From Streptomyces sp. NBC_00289 (lineage in GTDB: Bacteria > Actinomycetota > Actinomycetes > Streptomycetales > Streptomycetaceae): a stretch of 64,000 nt of DNA. The first letter of the stretch is position 1; each line of letters starts with the position of its first letter. Under the pieces are notes generated by a model. That model was not told where the DNA came from and did not search any database. It saw only the letters and a list, made by a program, of their open reading frames with translations. The stretch spans positions 1 to 64,000 of the forward strand of contig NZ_CP108049.1 in assembly GCF_041435115.1 (NCBI RefSeq), read 5' to 3'. This document shows, in pieces, positions 1 to 8,355 of this stretch. The position numbers were made by a program, and so were the translations under genes.

Positions 1-120
1 TACCACATCGCTGCGCGATGTGCAAGGGAGGCGGTCGCTGCGCTCCCGCTGCCCACGCGATGCGCGTGGGCGGATCCCTTCGCTGCGCTCCGGGATCCGG
101 TGGGGCCGGCCGCTGCGCGG
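1..120. other. left telomere of a linear replicon (palindromes II onward)
   Basis: A run of consecutive hairpins is visible. CACATCG (4-10) pairs with CGATGTG (16-22). GGGAG (26-30) pairs with CTCCC (43-47). GCCCACGCG (51-59) pairs with CGCGTGGGC (63-71) around ATG. CGGATCCC (71-78) pairs with GGGATCCG (92-99). CCGC repeats follow to about 120. GCTGCGC-type loops recur (11-16, 81-87, 111-117). This arrangement, and the opening TACCACATCGCTGCGCGATG, match the archetypal Streptomyces telomere, where these bases follow the terminal palindrome CCCGCGGAGCGGG. That terminal 13-mer is absent, so the sequence probably stops just short of the true end. In such telomeres the folded 3' overhang is the substrate for Tap/Tpg end patching, and both genes are present at 14.8-17.7 kb. 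Confidence 0.85.
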
Positions 121-823
121 CGCGGCGCGGCGCGCGGTGCGCGCTCGCCCGTTGAGGGTGTGTCAGGTGCGGCTAGTCGGGTGTGCGGTTGGGGAGTTGG
201 GGAGTCCTGCGGACTCCTGGGCGGGTCCGCTGTGCTCCCCCGCCTGACGGTCCTTCCGGCTGCGCCTCCAGAACCTTGGGGCCCGCTGGCGCGGGCGGGC
301 TGGCTACGAGGGGTGGGGGGTCGCTCGTTCGTGTGGGTTCCAGTGTAGCGCGTGCATCAGGTTGATGCAGCATGTACCGTTGGCGGAAACACGGGACACC
401 CCCCAACCACCCGGGCGGGGCGCACCTTTTGCTGAATGGTCAGCGCCGGAATTCCGTTCACCCACTCACGCGAGGAACAACGAATTGGGGAGCTGCGGAC
501 CCGAGCCACAGAACTGGACCTCAGATATCGGAAAGGCCGAATTCCTGGGTGCGGAGGTACCGGAGCCGAACGGCCCCCGGGGCCGGGCGGCGGAACCGCC
601 CACCGGCACCGGCCGCGCTTCCTTGCTTGTGAACGTCACGGTCGGCACCACCCGAGACTCAGAGCCGCTGCTGCTGTCCACTGCCCGCACCGAGCCGCAG
701 AGCCGCACGCGAAGCGAGCTCAGCCACGGAGGCCGGCTCCCCCGATCCCGCTGGTCGGCTGCGGCGTCAGGCCCACCGCTGCCAGCTGCTTGCTTCCTAA
801 GCACCGGCGGCGTGTCGGTGATT
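121..823. other. subtelomeric stretch without a convincing gene
   Basis: GC-rich subterminal DNA follows the telomere to about 340. Several open frames cross 360-820 on both strands, but none shows steady third-position GC bias, a ribosome binding site or a recognisable domain. A frame opening at 436 looks protein-like for its first ~40 codons (Arg/Glu-rich) and then loses codon bias. I see no gene that can be supported. Confidence 0.5.
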
Positions 824-923
824 GATCAGAGCCGCAAGATCAGGTATCACGCGCGCACACGCTCTAGAGGGGGAGCGAGATTCCGCATCGCCCCAGGTCA
901 GGGCGTTTTGGTGCCGTTCCGGG

Positions 924-1181
924 TATCACCCCGGGGTGATAAATCGAGGGGCCAGTTATCGCCCCGGGGTTATAAAACCACGTCGGTTTGTGCACCAGGG
1001 GGACAATCTGCGAACGGGTGGCGCGGTGACGGTCGGGCAGGTTGTGCACTGGGGGGACATTCGAGGTGGGTCGGTCGTCGCGGTCGCCTGCGGGTCGGCA
1101 GGGGGGAGAAATCACCCCCGGGTGATAACGACACGCCGAAAGTGCAGCTGGGGGACACGAAAGTGCACCAGGGGGACAATC
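924..1181 (+). repeat. iterons and 18-bp palindromes (candidate replication origin)
   Basis: Two repeat families interleave. The palindrome TATCACCCCGGGGTGATA is perfect at 924-941 and recurs with changes at 957-974 and about 1110-1127; a half copy lies near 845. A 21-base direct repeat with consensus GTGCACCAGGGGGACAATC occurs at 988-1008, 1042-1062, 1140-1160 and 1161-1181, the last two directly in tandem. The array ends about 50 bases before the start of two adjacent winged-helix genes, which is the usual layout of an iteron-type origin with its initiator. Function is inferred from layout only. Confidence 0.6.
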
Positions 1182-1233
1182 GCGTATGCTGCCGTTGCCT
1201 GGCCCTACCGATCTTGAGGAGCGGACCCCCGCG

Positions 1234-1893
1234 ATGACTGCACAGCCCCAGCAGCAGCCGCGCCGGAGGCCGGCCGCGCCCGGAGCCCCGCCGCCTCCGC
1301 CGCCCAGTGCGTTCCGGGCACCTGGGGCGCTTCGGCGCACCAACGTGGTCAACCTGCCGGACGGCTACCGGGCCAGTGTCGAGCCGCCCGTCACCAGCGA
1401 TGGCTTCCTGGGCGAGGACTTCGTCATGGACAGCCAGGAGTTCCTGTGCTGGCTGTCGGACTACTACCGCGACGACATCGTGACGCTGCGGCTGATCATC
1501 CGGATGATGGGGATCCAGAAGCCCGGCGGGACTGTCGAGGCGACCCAGAGCAAGCTGGCCGGGCTGCTGAAGGTCAAGCAGTCGCAGATTTCACGGTCGC
1601 TCAAGGACACCGGGAACCTCGGAGTCACCGCCAAGGTCAAGGCCGGGCTCTACCAGTTGCACCCGCGGCTGTCGTTGCGCGGCGGCAAGGTGCCGGTGGA
1701 GCCGAAGCCGGGTATGCGGGCGCAGGGGACACTGAAGGTGGACCAGCTGTCGCTGCTGGACGCCATCGAGGACAATCCGGATCTGCCCGAGGTGTTCAGG
1801 GAACTGCGGCAGCTCCCGAAGCCGGCGGAGAAGCCGCTCCGGGAAGACAAGGCGCGCGCCCAGGCCCGCGCTGAGGAGGATGGGACGTCATGA
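1234..1893 (+). CDS. putative winged-helix plasmid replication protein (first of pair)
   Basis: 219-residue protein. The first ~50 residues are Pro/Gln/Arg-rich and disordered. A helix-turn-helix is visible around TQSKLAGLLKVKQSQISRSL in the middle, followed by a basic wing-like segment and an acidic, charged C-terminus. I know of no enzymatic motif. It sits immediately downstream of iterons and overlaps the next gene by ATGA, so the two are co-translated. The pair resembles the two small DNA-binding replication proteins seen near origins on Streptomyces linear plasmids; that role is inferred from context. The ATG at 1234 follows GAGGAG (1216-1221, spacing 12). An in-frame ATG at 1186 lies inside the last iteron and is less likely. 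Confidence 0.6.
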   Translation: MTAQPQQQPRRRPAAPGAPPPPPPSAFRAPGALRRTNVVNLPDGYRASVEPPVTSDGFLGEDFVMDSQEFLCWLSDYYRDDIVTLRLIIRMMGIQKPGGTVEATQSKLAGLLKVKQSQISRSLKDTGNLGVTAKVKAGLYQLHPRLSLRGGKVPVEPKPGMRAQGTLKVDQLSLLDAIEDNPDLPEVFRELRQLPKPAEKPLREDKARAQARAEEDGTS

Positions 1894-2366
1894 CGATCGC
1901 TGTGGAGCCCGCGGCCCCCGAGTACGTCTGGACGGCCAACAACGCCCTCGTGTTCGCTCCGCGCGGCATGCCGCCGGCCTCCTACCCGGTGCTGCTCCAC
2001 CTCCTGGGCCGCCAGGAGCCCGGCGGGCGCTGCCTGGTCACCCATGGCACCCTCGCCGCCGAGATCGGCATCACCCGCCCCAAAGTGACCCGCGCGCTCC
2101 AGCACCTCGGCTTCGCACGGATGGTCTGGAAGGAAGGCAACGGCGCCTACCGCCTCAGCCCGCTGATCGCCGGATTCCGTACGCCCGCCGAACAGCTCCA
2201 GGCCATCGGCGCGATGGACGACGACGACCGCTTCGACCACCCCGACTTCCAAGAGCGCTACGAGCAGCAGATCGAGGCGTACGAGGAAGAGAAGCAAGCG
2301 AAGGCAGCCGAGAGGCAAAGGCGGCTGGAGCCTCCGATCGACCTGGCCGCCCGCCGGCGAACCTGA
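1890..2366 (+). CDS. putative winged-helix plasmid replication protein (second of pair)
   Basis: 158 residues. A winged-helix/MarR-like core is visible: THGTLAAEIGITRPKVTRAL (HTH), then LGFARMVWKEGNGAYRLSP (wing). The tail is a long charged helix (residues ~110-150, Glu/Lys/Gln-rich) likely to form a coiled coil. The start overlaps the upstream gene stop as ATGA with GAGGAGG about 10 bases before it, so the two proteins are translationally coupled and probably act together at the 924-1181 repeats. No catalytic motif is visible. It could equally be a transcriptional regulator of the first gene. Confidence 0.6.
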   Translation: MTIAVEPAAPEYVWTANNALVFAPRGMPPASYPVLLHLLGRQEPGGRCLVTHGTLAAEIGITRPKVTRALQHLGFARMVWKEGNGAYRLSPLIAGFRTPAEQLQAIGAMDDDDRFDHPDFQERYEQQIEAYEEEKQAKAAERQRRLEPPIDLAARRRT

Positions 2367-2562
2367 CCTTCTGCCTCACTGAAGCGGCGTTGCACCTCAC
2401 CGGTGCGGCGCCGCTTCTCGCGTGTGGGGCAGGTACGGCCGGAGCGATACATCGTTCCCCTCCAGGGGAAAGCCGCAGGCAGGACGGCCCGTACGAGCGT
2501 TCCCGGACGGTGGTGCCGCGCGTCGCCCGCCCGAGCGTCGGCCGACGCGGTACGAGTGGGGC

Positions 2563-2994
2563 GTGACCCACAACTTCGGCCTCCACTTCACCCAGGAGCT
2601 GGGCAACCACTTCGGCTTCCCCACCGACAGCTGGCCCGCGAGCGCGGAGCAGGTGACCCCGTTCTTCGCGATCGTCGTCAACGCACTGGGCATGGACGAC
2701 GCGGCGCGGTGGTTCGAGGCGGCCCGCAAGGCGCACCAGCGTGTGGAGACCGCGGAGCGGGACCGGGCCCATCATTTCGGCTTCGCTCACCACCTGGACT
2801 TCGAGACCGAGGCCCACCGGAAGGTCACCCTCCCCGTCGTGGCGGCCTTCGAGGCGACGAAGGGGCTGTACGAGATCACCCGCCGGGACTCCAGCGTCGA
2901 CGTCGACGTGTTCTTCGACTGCGCGCTGAGGGCGTGCTCGCGCGGCAGCGGCCGGCCCGACAGCACGCCGGTGGCAGCAGGCGCGAACGTGTAG
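2563..2994 (+). CDS. hypothetical protein, 143 aa
   Basis: Not recognised. The GTG at 2563 begins VTHNFGLHFTQELGNHFGF; upstream codons in the same frame have poor codon bias, so the shorter start is preferred, although no strong ribosome binding site precedes it. The protein is soluble, rich in His, Phe and acidic residues, with a helical middle (ARKAHQRVETAERDRAHHFG) and no membrane segment. It lies alone between the replication-type pair and the palindrome-rich noncoding locus. A Streptomyces-specific plasmid protein of unknown role is the safest reading. Confidence 0.5.
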   Translation: MTHNFGLHFTQELGNHFGFPTDSWPASAEQVTPFFAIVVNALGMDDAARWFEAARKAHQRVETAERDRAHHFGFAHHLDFETEAHRKVTLPVVAAFEATKGLYEITRRDSSVDVDVFFDCALRACSRGSGRPDSTPVAAGANV

Positions 2995-3177
2995 CTGCCC
3001 CGGACGCAGCGGCCGACCGCTGCAGTCGAGCGAGGGTGCAGCCCCGGAGGAAGGGCGCGGTGATGCGGGGACTCCGGGCCGGTGCCGGACGGCGGGCAGC
3101 GGGCCGGGTGGTAGCACCAGGTAAACCGGTTTGTTCTGGAGCAGCAGAACAACCGACGGCTGCTCGGGGTGCGCACG

Positions 3178-3524
3178 CTGCATGCAGCAGCTGTGCATAG
3201 ATCTCGCCGGAACATCGCAGATCTGCGATCTTATGCAGCCGCCGGGACGGGTCCGCAGCACTGCCGCTGGCCTTGGAGCAGCGGGCGCCGGCTGCATGCA
3301 GCGAGGCCGTGCAGCGAGCAGCTGCTACTCGGTTTGGCGGGCCTGCTGCACGTGCAGCACCCGTGTGCCGTCCGGGTCGTGCGAATACTGCGCCACACAC
3401 CCGAACCCGAGCAGCAACCGGCGTTGCACCCTTCACCACCAGGAGCAGCAGCCGGTTGCGCAACGGGCGCTGCACAGTGCAGGCCGGAAAGGGTGCAACG
3501 GACTGCAACGTGCAGTCCGTTGCA
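3178..3524. repeat. cluster of TGCA-centred palindromes
   Basis: Gene-free DNA carrying several perfect palindromes: CTGCATGCAG at 3178-3187 and again at 3292-3301, ATCGCAGATCTGCGAT at 3214-3229, TGCTGCACGTGCAGCA at 3344-3359, and a 14-bp inverted repeat TGCAACGGACTGCA (3494-3507) / TGCAGTCCGTTGCA (3511-3524) around a 3-base centre. Many loose TGCAGC words lie between. This density is far above the surroundings and suggests protein-binding DNA (origin, centromere or recombination site). Confidence 0.7.
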
Positions 3525-3587
3525 GCAACGGCGGACTTCACCGGGAGCGCCGGCGCCCTACGAGGACGGGGCCGATCGACACCGGCG

Positions 3588-3665
3588 TTGCACCCCAATA
3601 GTGGTTAGTACAGATAGCGGTCCGGTGCAGGTAGTAGATCCCTCCCCCCTGAGAGCAGAGCTCGC
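3588..3665 (+). repeat. 78-bp inverted repeat, left arm
   Basis: Pairs with 3928-4005 on the opposite strand. The outer 26 bases (TTGCACCCCAATAGTGGTTA onward) are identical. A 21-base core (3614-3634) differs almost completely. The inner 31 bases through CCCCCCTGAGAGCAGAGCTC are identical but for one base. The intervening 262 bases hold no supportable gene. Confidence 0.85.
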
Positions 3666-3927
3666 TCCGGGGCAACCAGGAACCGCAGCGGGACGACGAT
3701 GGCGGCGAGACGGTCGCGGAGCCATCCCCGAGGGGATCAGCGGCACCTTCGGTCCCTGGAGGCGCTGTACGGCACCGTGAGCGCCTCGGGCGGCCCTGAT
3801 CGCCGCTCGGGAGCCCCGAGGGCGTCAAAACGCCGCAGGCGGCCGTACCGGGCCGGGAAGGATCATGTGCGCCGAACGCTGGCGGGCCGTCGTCACAGGT
3901 GAGGGCAGATGATCGGGTCCCGTTTCT

Positions 3928-4005
3928 GCGAGCTCTGCTCTCAGGGGGGAAGGATCTACAACCCGCACATAGGTACTACCTGTACTAACCACTATTGGGG
4001 TGCAA
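3928..4005 (-). repeat. 78-bp inverted repeat, right arm
   Basis: Inverted copy of 3588-3665. Its outer end overlaps the last codons and TAG stop (3992-3994) of the minus-strand gene that follows, so the repeat extends into coding sequence. Confidence 0.85.
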
Positions 4006-4537
4006 GACCGCCGTCGTGCCGCAGGCGCATGGCGAGCGTCTCGCAGTACGTGAGTGATGTTGTCGCCACCCCGAGGTCGCCCCGGGCGGCGGCTTTCCGA
4101 GCCACGTCCGTCATCACCAGCATGCTCTGGAGCGGGCTCTCCTCGCCGACGGCCGAAGCCTCTTCGACCCGGGCGACCAGCACGCGGTCGGCCTGGTCCA
4201 GGACGTCGGACCACACACCGCCGTACGCGGCTGGGTCGACGCCGGTCAGGGGCGTCAGCCACAGGTCGGCGTGCGACTGGAGGAGCTGTTCGCCGGAGCG
4301 GTAGTCGAGAACGGTTCCGCACGGCATCGTGCCGTTGTCGGCGTGGTCCGCGGCGCCGGGCCACCCGTCCAGGTCCACGACGTGCACGGGGCAGAGGTAC
4401 GCGAGCCAGGCCGCGCCCGGACCGGAGTCCTGCGCCGGGCCTTCGCGGAGCACGGTGGCCTTGAAGGGGCACTCCACCACCGTGCGCAGCCCGCCGAGAT
4501 CGCGGTGGCCGGAGAGCTCCTGGACGATGGACGGCAC
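3992..4537 (-). CDS. hypothetical protein, 181 aa
   Basis: Not recognised. The GTG start at 4537 is preceded by GAAGGAG at good spacing and begins VPSIVQELSGHRD; longer in-frame starts run into sequence without codon bias. Two conserved-looking cysteines lie in CPF and CPVHVVDLDGW, followed by an acidic region and a C-terminal helical part ending RLRHDGGLAPQ. No membrane segment or signal peptide. The final four codons and the stop lie in the right arm of the 78-bp inverted repeat, which suggests the repeat or the gene end was acquired by rearrangement. Confidence 0.55.
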   Translation of the reverse strand: MPSIVQELSGHRDLGGLRTVVECPFKATVLREGPAQDSGPGAAWLAYLCPVHVVDLDGWPGAADHADNGTMPCGTVLDYRSGEQLLQSHADLWLTPLTGVDPAAYGGVWSDVLDQADRVLVARVEEASAVGEESPLQSMLVMTDVARKAAARGDLGVATTSLTYCETLAMRLRHDGGLAPQ

Positions 4538-4693
4538 TGTGGCTCCTTCGCTGGTCAGATTTCGATGTACGCGACGACCACGACGGTTATCTGCGGTCCT
4601 GATCTGGCGCTTGTTGTGTGAGGCACATGGGCTCACCGGTTCGTGTGACTGTGGGATATCTGCTGGTTGTGAGGCACGTGCTGACGGTCAGTC

Positions 4694-5848
4694 ATGGGTG
4701 TCATGAAGTTCCGTGCTGCATGTGCAGAGTCCCCCGTGGACGGGCGTCTGTTGTGGGTTGTGGTCGATGAGTCGTACGGGCTCCACCACGAGGCATGCCT
4801 GTTCGCGGCTTCGTTGCGGGACATGGGCCGGTCGTTCAACACCGAGAAGGCGTACAGCATCCGGGCCGCGCTGCTGTTGACCTGGTGCTCCGCGCGAGGG
4901 CTGGACTGGAAGCAGATCACGCTCCTGGACCTGGCCCGGTTCCTGCGGTGGCTGGCGGACGAGCCGCTGCCGCCACGCAGTCCGCGGGTCACGGCCCCGC
5001 CGCGGTTCCGGCTGGAGAAGTCGGCGAACCAGGTGATGACCGGCGTCTTCGAGTTCCTGCGGTTCTGCTCGCGCAACGAGTGGGTGGATGCGGAGCTGGT
5101 GGCCCGGCTGACGGAGACGAAGTACCTGAACTGGCTGCCGCCGGGCAAAGACGCGGGCGAGGACGGCCAGTTCCGCACCGTGAGAGCAAAGATCCTCAAG
5201 CTGCCCGAGCCTGTCGAAGAGGCCGTGGAGTATCTGTCCCCGGAGGAGGCCGACCAGCTGTTCCAGGTCGCCACCCGGGCCCGCGACCGGTTCCTCGTCG
5301 CCTTGCTCGGCTGCACGGGAGAGCGGATCAGCGAGGCCTTGGGACTGCGGCGCCAGGACATGCACCTGCTCAGCGACTCGCGGATGCTCGGCTGCCGGGT
5401 CGAAGGCCCGCACATCCACGTCCGGCGGCGGGCGAACAACGCCAACGGAGCCCTGGCCAAGTCCCGCATCGCCCGGGTCATCCCGGTCACCGAGGACATC
5501 GCCGGACTCTATGCGGACTACCAGCTCGAACGGGACGAGGTTCCTGAGGCGACCGGCTGCGACATGGTCTTCGTGAACCTCTTCCATGCCCCGCTGGGGC
5601 GGCCGATGCGCTACGGCACGGCGAAGGAGCTCTTCGACCGGCTGGCAAAGAAGACCCAGCTCACCGCGCGTCCGCACATGCTGCGGCACGGGGCGGCCAC
5701 GGCCTGGGTCCGCGCCGGCGTCGACGAGGACGTGGTCCAGGACCTGATGGGGCACGTCTCCAGGTCCTCGCTGACGCCCTACCTGCACGCCAGTGAGGCG
5801 GACAAGCGGGCGGCGGTCGAGCTGGTGGCGGCAGGGAGGCGGTCGTGA
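4694..5848 (+). CDS. tnpA: tyrosine recombinase, TnpA-like
   Basis: 384 residues. The N-terminal SAM-like core-binding domain (about 40-150) is followed by a catalytic domain. Visible active-site residues are Arg in CTGERISEALGL (~214), the box II HMLRHGAAT with His and Arg, the MGH box, and the nucleophile Tyr in TPYLHA near the C-terminus. These are the site-specific integrase signatures. TnpA cuts and rejoins DNA during insertion of Tn554-family elements. The stop overlaps tnpB by GTGA, implying coupled translation. The start is uncertain: ATG 4694 and ATG 4703 are both possible and neither has a strong ribosome binding site. Confidence 0.85.
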   Translation: MGVMKFRAACAESPVDGRLLWVVVDESYGLHHEACLFAASLRDMGRSFNTEKAYSIRAALLLTWCSARGLDWKQITLLDLARFLRWLADEPLPPRSPRVTAPPRFRLEKSANQVMTGVFEFLRFCSRNEWVDAELVARLTETKYLNWLPPGKDAGEDGQFRTVRAKILKLPEPVEEAVEYLSPEEADQLFQVATRARDRFLVALLGCTGERISEALGLRRQDMHLLSDSRMLGCRVEGPHIHVRRRANNANGALAKSRIARVIPVTEDIAGLYADYQLERDEVPEATGCDMVFVNLFHAPLGRPMRYGTAKELFDRLAKKTQLTARPHMLRHGAATAWVRAGVDEDVVQDLMGHVSRSSLTPYLHASEADKRAAVELVAAGRRS

Positions 5849-8355
5849 CCAGTCCCGCCCCGATCACAGCGGAGCCGCTCTCCGACGTCGTTCCGCTCGA
5901 CCTGACAGCCTGGACGAACTGGCTGCGAGACCAGGTTGATCCCCTCTGGCGGCCAGGTGAATGGTCCCAGCAGGCTTGGTTCTTCGACGGCGACGTGGAC
6001 AACCCGCGCACCTCGGCCTCGAAGTGCATCACCGCCTCGTGCTCGACCGTGATGCCCTCGCGGGGGCTGCTCTGCCGGCACTGCCTGGAAGCCCACAAGG
6101 CCAGCACACTGAGCCGGGAGGAGTTCGCCGCCACCTACGAACGGCCCCGCCGGATCCGCACCCAATGGGGGTCCGAGCGCGAGCCATGCGTCCTGGAACG
6201 TCCCTCCGGCAGATGCGAGCGGCCTGCCTACAGCGGCGGGCTCTGCCGCACCCACTACTCGCGTTGGCGACGACGCCCGGATCAGCAGGCCACGGTCGAG
6301 GATTGGCTGGCCACCACCACCGCGGAGCCGCTGGAAGCAAAGCCGACCTGCATCGTCCGGGGCTGCTTCAACCAGCGGGTGATCTCCGGACTCTGCACTC
6401 CGCACCTCCAGCAGTGGGACCGCGAGAAGCGGGTGGGCGCTACCCGCGACCCCGAGCGATGGGCCAGCCAGACCGCCAGCCGCCTGCTCACCAACCAGTT
6501 CACCCTGCGGGGCCTGGCCGAACCTGTCCGCTGGGAGTTCCTCTACGGCCTGCAGCAACGGGATGCCCGCGGCGGCGTCATCGAGCCGATGGCCACCCGC
6601 CAGCTGACCCGCCGGCTCGAGGGGGTCCCGAGCCTGCTGACCGTGGACGTCGAGTCCTTCGTCGAGGGGATCACCAACCACCACAACCTCGTGGCCTTGA
6701 TCCGGGAGACCGTCCGGGGACTACGACGGGCCTCACTGTCGTTCCGGGGCCTGACGCCTACCGACGCCGACACCTGGGACCTGGGCTGGATGAACCTGCG
6801 GTCCACGGCACTGGGCGGGCGCCGCCACCGGCCGGGACAGGTCGACGCCTCTGCCATCCGTCAGCCGTGGCTCCGGGAAGTGATCAAGACATGGGCCACC
6901 GCCGTCAGCCTGGAAAGCGGCAGATTCAAGCGGGTGTTCGCCGCTTGCGTCGTCGCCTCCGACGCCTTGCACGCCCGGCCCGGCGGGGGCCAGGACTACA
7001 CGAACCTGCGGTTCGCCGACATGCAGGCGGTCTTCACCGCGATGAGCCGCATCCGCCGCGCCGCCGATGACGAACTCGCCAGCCGGAGCCATCGCCAGCA
7101 GGCGTTCGGCAGCTTCATCGAGATCGTCGACTTCGGCCGCAAGACGGACATGCTGACCGGCATGCCTGGCAGCTTCGACCGGGACAAGACACTGGTCCTG
7201 CCGCCCGAGGAGACGAGCGAGGACGCCGCCGGCCGAGCCGTCCCCGAGCCCGTCATCGACCAGCTCGATGCCCACCTTGCCCTGATGGGCGTCGGCTTCT
7301 CCTACGGCGAGATGGAGCCGGCGGATATCGAGCTAATGATGCAGACGGCCTACCTGGTCCTGCGCGAGACCGGACGCCGCCCCGTCGAGATCGCCAGCCT
7401 GCGGCTGAAGTGCCTGGAGACCCGCAAGGGCGAGAACACCCTCATCTGGGACAACGTCAAGAAGCGCCGCTACGGCCGCAAGCTGCCCATCACCCGCGAG
7501 ACCGCCGCAGTGATCAGAACCTGGCAGACCCGTCGACGACAGCTGGAGGTTCCCTCCCGCAGCCGGAAGTACCTGTTCCCGTCGATCACCAACCGCAGCG
7601 GGATCGCACACATGGGGTCCAGCCTGGCCAACGCGATGCGGGAATGGGTCGCGGCGATCCCGGTGCTGCTGAGCGACGAACTGGACGATCAGGGAAACAG
7701 GTTGCCGTTCGACCGCTCGCTGATCTTCCCCTACGCGTTCCGGCACGCCTATGCCCAGCGCCATGCCGACGCCGGCATCCCGGTTGACGTGCTGAAAGAG
7801 CTCATGGACCACCGGTCGATCGTCACCACGATGTCGTACTACCAGGTGTCCCTGAAGCGGAAACGCGAAGCCATCACCACCATGCGGAGGCACACCATCG
7901 ACCGTTCCGGCCGTCCGGCACCGTTCACCAGCACCACCGACTACGAGGCCCAGTCGGTCGCCGTCCCGTTCGGCAACTGCCGCGAGCCCAGCAACGTCAA
8001 GGCCGGCGGCAAGGCATGCCCGATCCGCTTCCAGTGCGCCGGCTGCGGCTTCTACCGTCCCGACCCGTCCTACCTGCCCGCCATCGAACAGCATGTCAAC
8101 GACCTGCGGGCCGACCTCGAGACCGCCAAGGCGATGGACGCCGACGACTTCGTCGTCCGCAACCTCACCGACCAGATCGCCGCGTTCACGAACGTCGGCG
8201 ACACCATGCGCAACCGGCTCAGCAGCCTCCCCGAGGACGAACGCGAGGATATCGAGGAGGCCAGCGCGGTCCTGCGGAAGGTCCGCGCGAGCCGGGACCA
8301 CAAGCTGCTGCCGCTGACCGTGATCCGCAAGGAACCCCGGGACGATGTCGGCTGA
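5845..8355 (+). CDS. tnpB: large tyrosine recombinase with zinc-type clusters, TnpB-like
   Basis: 836 residues. The N-terminal ~200 residues carry three Cys clusters (CITASC...CRHC, CVLERPSGRC...CRTH, CIVRGC...CTPH), probably zinc ribbons for DNA contact. The catalytic domain spans roughly 450-700: Arg in LRETGRRPVEIASL, Lys in VKKRRYGRKLP, FRHAYAQRHADAG, the MDH box and Tyr in TTMSYYQ. A fourth Cys cluster (CPIRFQCAGCGFY) lies after the catalytic domain, then a helical tail. This matches Tn554 TnpB, which works with TnpA, although it is longer than the ~630 residues of the original. The GTG start at 5845 overlaps tnpA, and the end overlaps tnpC by 11 bases. Confidence 0.85.
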   Translation: MTSPAPITAEPLSDVVPLDLTAWTNWLRDQVDPLWRPGEWSQQAWFFDGDVDNPRTSASKCITASCSTVMPSRGLLCRHCLEAHKASTLSREEFAATYERPRRIRTQWGSEREPCVLERPSGRCERPAYSGGLCRTHYSRWRRRPDQQATVEDWLATTTAEPLEAKPTCIVRGCFNQRVISGLCTPHLQQWDREKRVGATRDPERWASQTASRLLTNQFTLRGLAEPVRWEFLYGLQQRDARGGVIEPMATRQLTRRLEGVPSLLTVDVESFVEGITNHHNLVALIRETVRGLRRASLSFRGLTPTDADTWDLGWMNLRSTALGGRRHRPGQVDASAIRQPWLREVIKTWATAVSLESGRFKRVFAACVVASDALHARPGGGQDYTNLRFADMQAVFTAMSRIRRAADDELASRSHRQQAFGSFIEIVDFGRKTDMLTGMPGSFDRDKTLVLPPEETSEDAAGRAVPEPVIDQLDAHLALMGVGFSYGEMEPADIELMMQTAYLVLRETGRRPVEIASLRLKCLETRKGENTLIWDNVKKRRYGRKLPITRETAAVIRTWQTRRRQLEVPSRSRKYLFPSITNRSGIAHMGSSLANAMREWVAAIPVLLSDELDDQGNRLPFDRSLIFPYAFRHAYAQRHADAGIPVDVLKELMDHRSIVTTMSYYQVSLKRKREAITTMRRHTIDRSGRPAPFTSTTDYEAQSVAVPFGNCREPSNVKAGGKACPIRFQCAGCGFYRPDPSYLPAIEQHVNDLRADLETAKAMDADDFVVRNLTDQIAAFTNVGDTMRNRLSSLPEDEREDIEEASAVLRKVRASRDHKLLPLTVIRKEPRDDVG

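Noticed and set aside
362..1237. 291-codon plus-strand frame after the telomere
   Set aside because: It crosses the iterons and palindromes and lacks codon bias, domain and start signal.
4640..4694. terminal inverted repeats for the Tn554-type module
   Set aside because: No matching sequence found downstream of 8929; Tn554 relatives lack them.
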